Shown in pieces: positions 44,871 through 45,937 of a stretch of 45,937 nucleotides of DNA. Position numbers and translations under genes: made by a program. Source of the DNA: Rhodospirillaceae bacterium (GTDB taxonomy: Bacteria; Pseudomonadota; Alphaproteobacteria; GCA-2731375); assembly GCA_018660265.1 (NCBI GenBank), contig JABJKS010000069.1, positions 1 through 45,937 on the forward strand, given 5' to 3'. Numbering within the stretch: position 1 is the stretch's first letter; every line of letters starts with the position of its first letter. The notes beneath the pieces are model-generated. The model was given only the letters and a program-made list of their open reading frames with translations. It made no database searches and was not told the DNA's origin.

Positions 44871-44938
44871 ATTCGTCATCTCCAATTATTTCTCTGATGA
44901 TAGCCTCTTTTTGCAGATTTTGCGTTACTCTCACTTCC

Positions 44939-45760
44939 ATGACCGCGAAATTTATCACGATTGAAGATCCCGGTGCCCACGGCCCCTGGATGGTCATGGT
45001 GCACGGCATGTCGCAAAACCATAAAATATTTGAGGCCCAGGTCGAAAATTTCAGGCAGCGCCATCCCATCTGCCTGATTGATTTGCCTGGCCATGGCCTG
45101 TCGGCTGACCTGCCTGGGCCGTTTGGGCATGCTGAGATGGCGGCCCATGTTGGTGATGCCATAGGTGCAGCCGGTATCGAACAATGTATCTATTGGGGGA
45201 CCCATACCGGGTCGGCCCTTGGTTTGCGCCTCGCCGGCCGGGACCATGGTCGGGATCCGGATCGGGATGGGGGGCGCTTTCTCGCCCTTATTCTGGAAGG
45301 TGTTGTTTTGCCCGGTCACATCATGCCTGGCGTTAATGCGGAACTGCAACGGGCCTGCGATATGGCGCGGGATCACGGTATGGCGATGGCGGCCCGGCAG
45401 TGGTTTGCGAAAGCGGCTTGGTTTGCTGTTATACGTAGCAACCCTGGTCCCTGCCGCTCGGACGCGCATCAAGCCATAATCGCTGAATTTGGTGGCGCAC
45501 CTTGGCTATATGATGGGCCGCCGGGGCAATTGGTCGAACCCGTTGATGAGGCGATTTCAGCCCTGGCACGACCGGTACTTTTCTATAACGGCGAACATGA
45601 CTTGGCGGAATTCGTGGCCACGGCGGATACGCTGGGCGGCTTATTGCCAACGGCCCAACGGGCGACAATCCCTGGGTCAGGCGGATTTCCGGCCTGGGAA
45701 TATCCCGACAGGGTAAATCATCTGGTGGCCGATTTTTTAACGGCTCACAACATCATATAG
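44939..45760 (+). CDS. Alpha/beta-hydrolase-fold protein with non-standard active site
   Basis: 273 residues from the ATG at 44939; the N-terminal part MVMVHGMSQNHKIFEAQ and LIDLPGHGLSADL are clearly of the alpha/beta-hydrolase fold. The nucleophile elbow, however, reads YWGTHTGSALG, with His89 where Ser is expected. The C-terminal base position reads IPGSGGFPAWE, without the usual GH. The acidic GEHDLA is present. So two of three catalytic residues are missing or replaced. It is either a non-hydrolytic member or uses other residues. Single gene at the right edge of the metabolic block. Confidence 0.78.
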   Translation: MTAKFITIEDPGAHGPWMVMVHGMSQNHKIFEAQVENFRQRHPICLIDLPGHGLSADLPGPFGHAEMAAHVGDAIGAAGIEQCIYWGTHTGSALGLRLAGRDHGRDPDRDGGRFLALILEGVVLPGHIMPGVNAELQRACDMARDHGMAMAARQWFAKAAWFAVIRSNPGPCRSDAHQAIIAEFGGAPWLYDGPPGQLVEPVDEAISALARPVLFYNGEHDLAEFVATADTLGGLLPTAQRATIPGSGGFPAWEYPDRVNHLVADFLTAHNII

Positions 45761-45803
45761 CTGGATGTAATACCAAGGTGCGGTAATAAAGACCCATATA
45801 GAT

Positions 45804-45893
45804 CGTTTCAGGCGTGCGCCGGGTAGGAATGGAAGCGCAGGCTGTACTGGTACCTTCAAGCTTTCATGACGCCGCCGGCGCGCGCCTGAAACG
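45804..45893. repeat. Large inverted repeat, 19-bp arms
   Basis: CGTTTCAGGCGTGCGCCGG (45804-45822) and CCGGCGCGCGCCTGAAACG (45875-45893) pair at 18 of 19 positions around a 52-base loop. No T-run follows. It may be the ends of a small mobile element, a structured RNA or an operator; the window ends 44 bases later. Confidence 0.65.
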
Positions 45894-45937
45894 ACCGAAT
45901 TCGGCGCTTTACGAAGGCTTTCGGCGGTGTCGCGCGC

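Overview
The gene content and codon style point to a marine-type alphaproteobacterium, probably in or near Rhodospirillales. The signs are an aerobic ubiquinone metabolism (COQ7-type hydroxylase, DsbB), many LLM-class flavin oxidoreductases, family III CoA-transferases, Fe(II)/2-oxoglutarate oxygenases, and a protein with a VPLPA-CTERM sorting tail. This is inferred from gene families only; there is no rRNA or marker gene in the window. No tRNA, rRNA or CRISPR array was seen.

Left part (1-20.5 kb): mostly GC-rich, tightly packed metabolic genes. The window opens inside an IS5-like element that has removed the 5' end of a beta-hydroxyacid dehydrogenase gene. Next is an MscS channel, then a divergent catabolic cluster. 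On the minus strand it holds amidase, nitronate monooxygenase, CoA-transferase and EthD protein; on the plus strand an LLM oxidoreductase, a second CoA-transferase and a 28-codon aldehyde dehydrogenase stub. After a GMC oxidoreductase comes a four-gene minus-strand unit for membrane, redox and envelope functions (YqaA, DsbB, COQ7, S41 protease). Another minus-strand catabolic run follows (PhyH dioxygenase, PuuE-like deacetylase, GAF protein, LLM oxidoreductase, DAO oxidase).

Middle part (20.5-30.9 kb): a 1203-residue fused ABC exporter is followed by a LysR regulator divergent from a gamma-butyrobetaine-hydroxylase-like dioxygenase, with a perfect 12-bp inverted repeat carrying a T-N11-A LysR box between them. 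The next gene is the remnant of an HD-domain oxygenase with its centre deleted. The pair looks like TmpA/TmpB of 2-trimethylaminoethylphosphonate degradation, with TmpB decayed. Gene debris follows, then an AT-rich two-gene island: a Fic protein and a protein with an HEPN-like Rx4H motif. Three 34-bp palindromes spaced exactly 41 bp apart lie upstream of the Fic gene. This is the most novel-looking regulatory structure in the window.

Right-middle part (30.9-40.4 kb): an accessory stretch in which each gene or operon (2OG oxygenase; TauE-like permease; sensor kinase; trhO-GST-cupin; methyltransferase; VPLPA-CTERM protein) is separated from the next by members of two short repeat families. The kinase gene is cut by one in-frame amber codon between its phosphoacceptor and ATPase domains. 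The stretch ends in two small tandem-repeat arrays.

Right end (40.4-45.9 kb): GC-rich metabolic genes again. A TcuA-like flavoprotein is paired with a PrpF-family isomerase. They are followed by a D-aminoacylase-type amidohydrolase, an alpha/beta-hydrolase-fold protein without the usual catalytic Ser and His, and a large inverted repeat at the edge.
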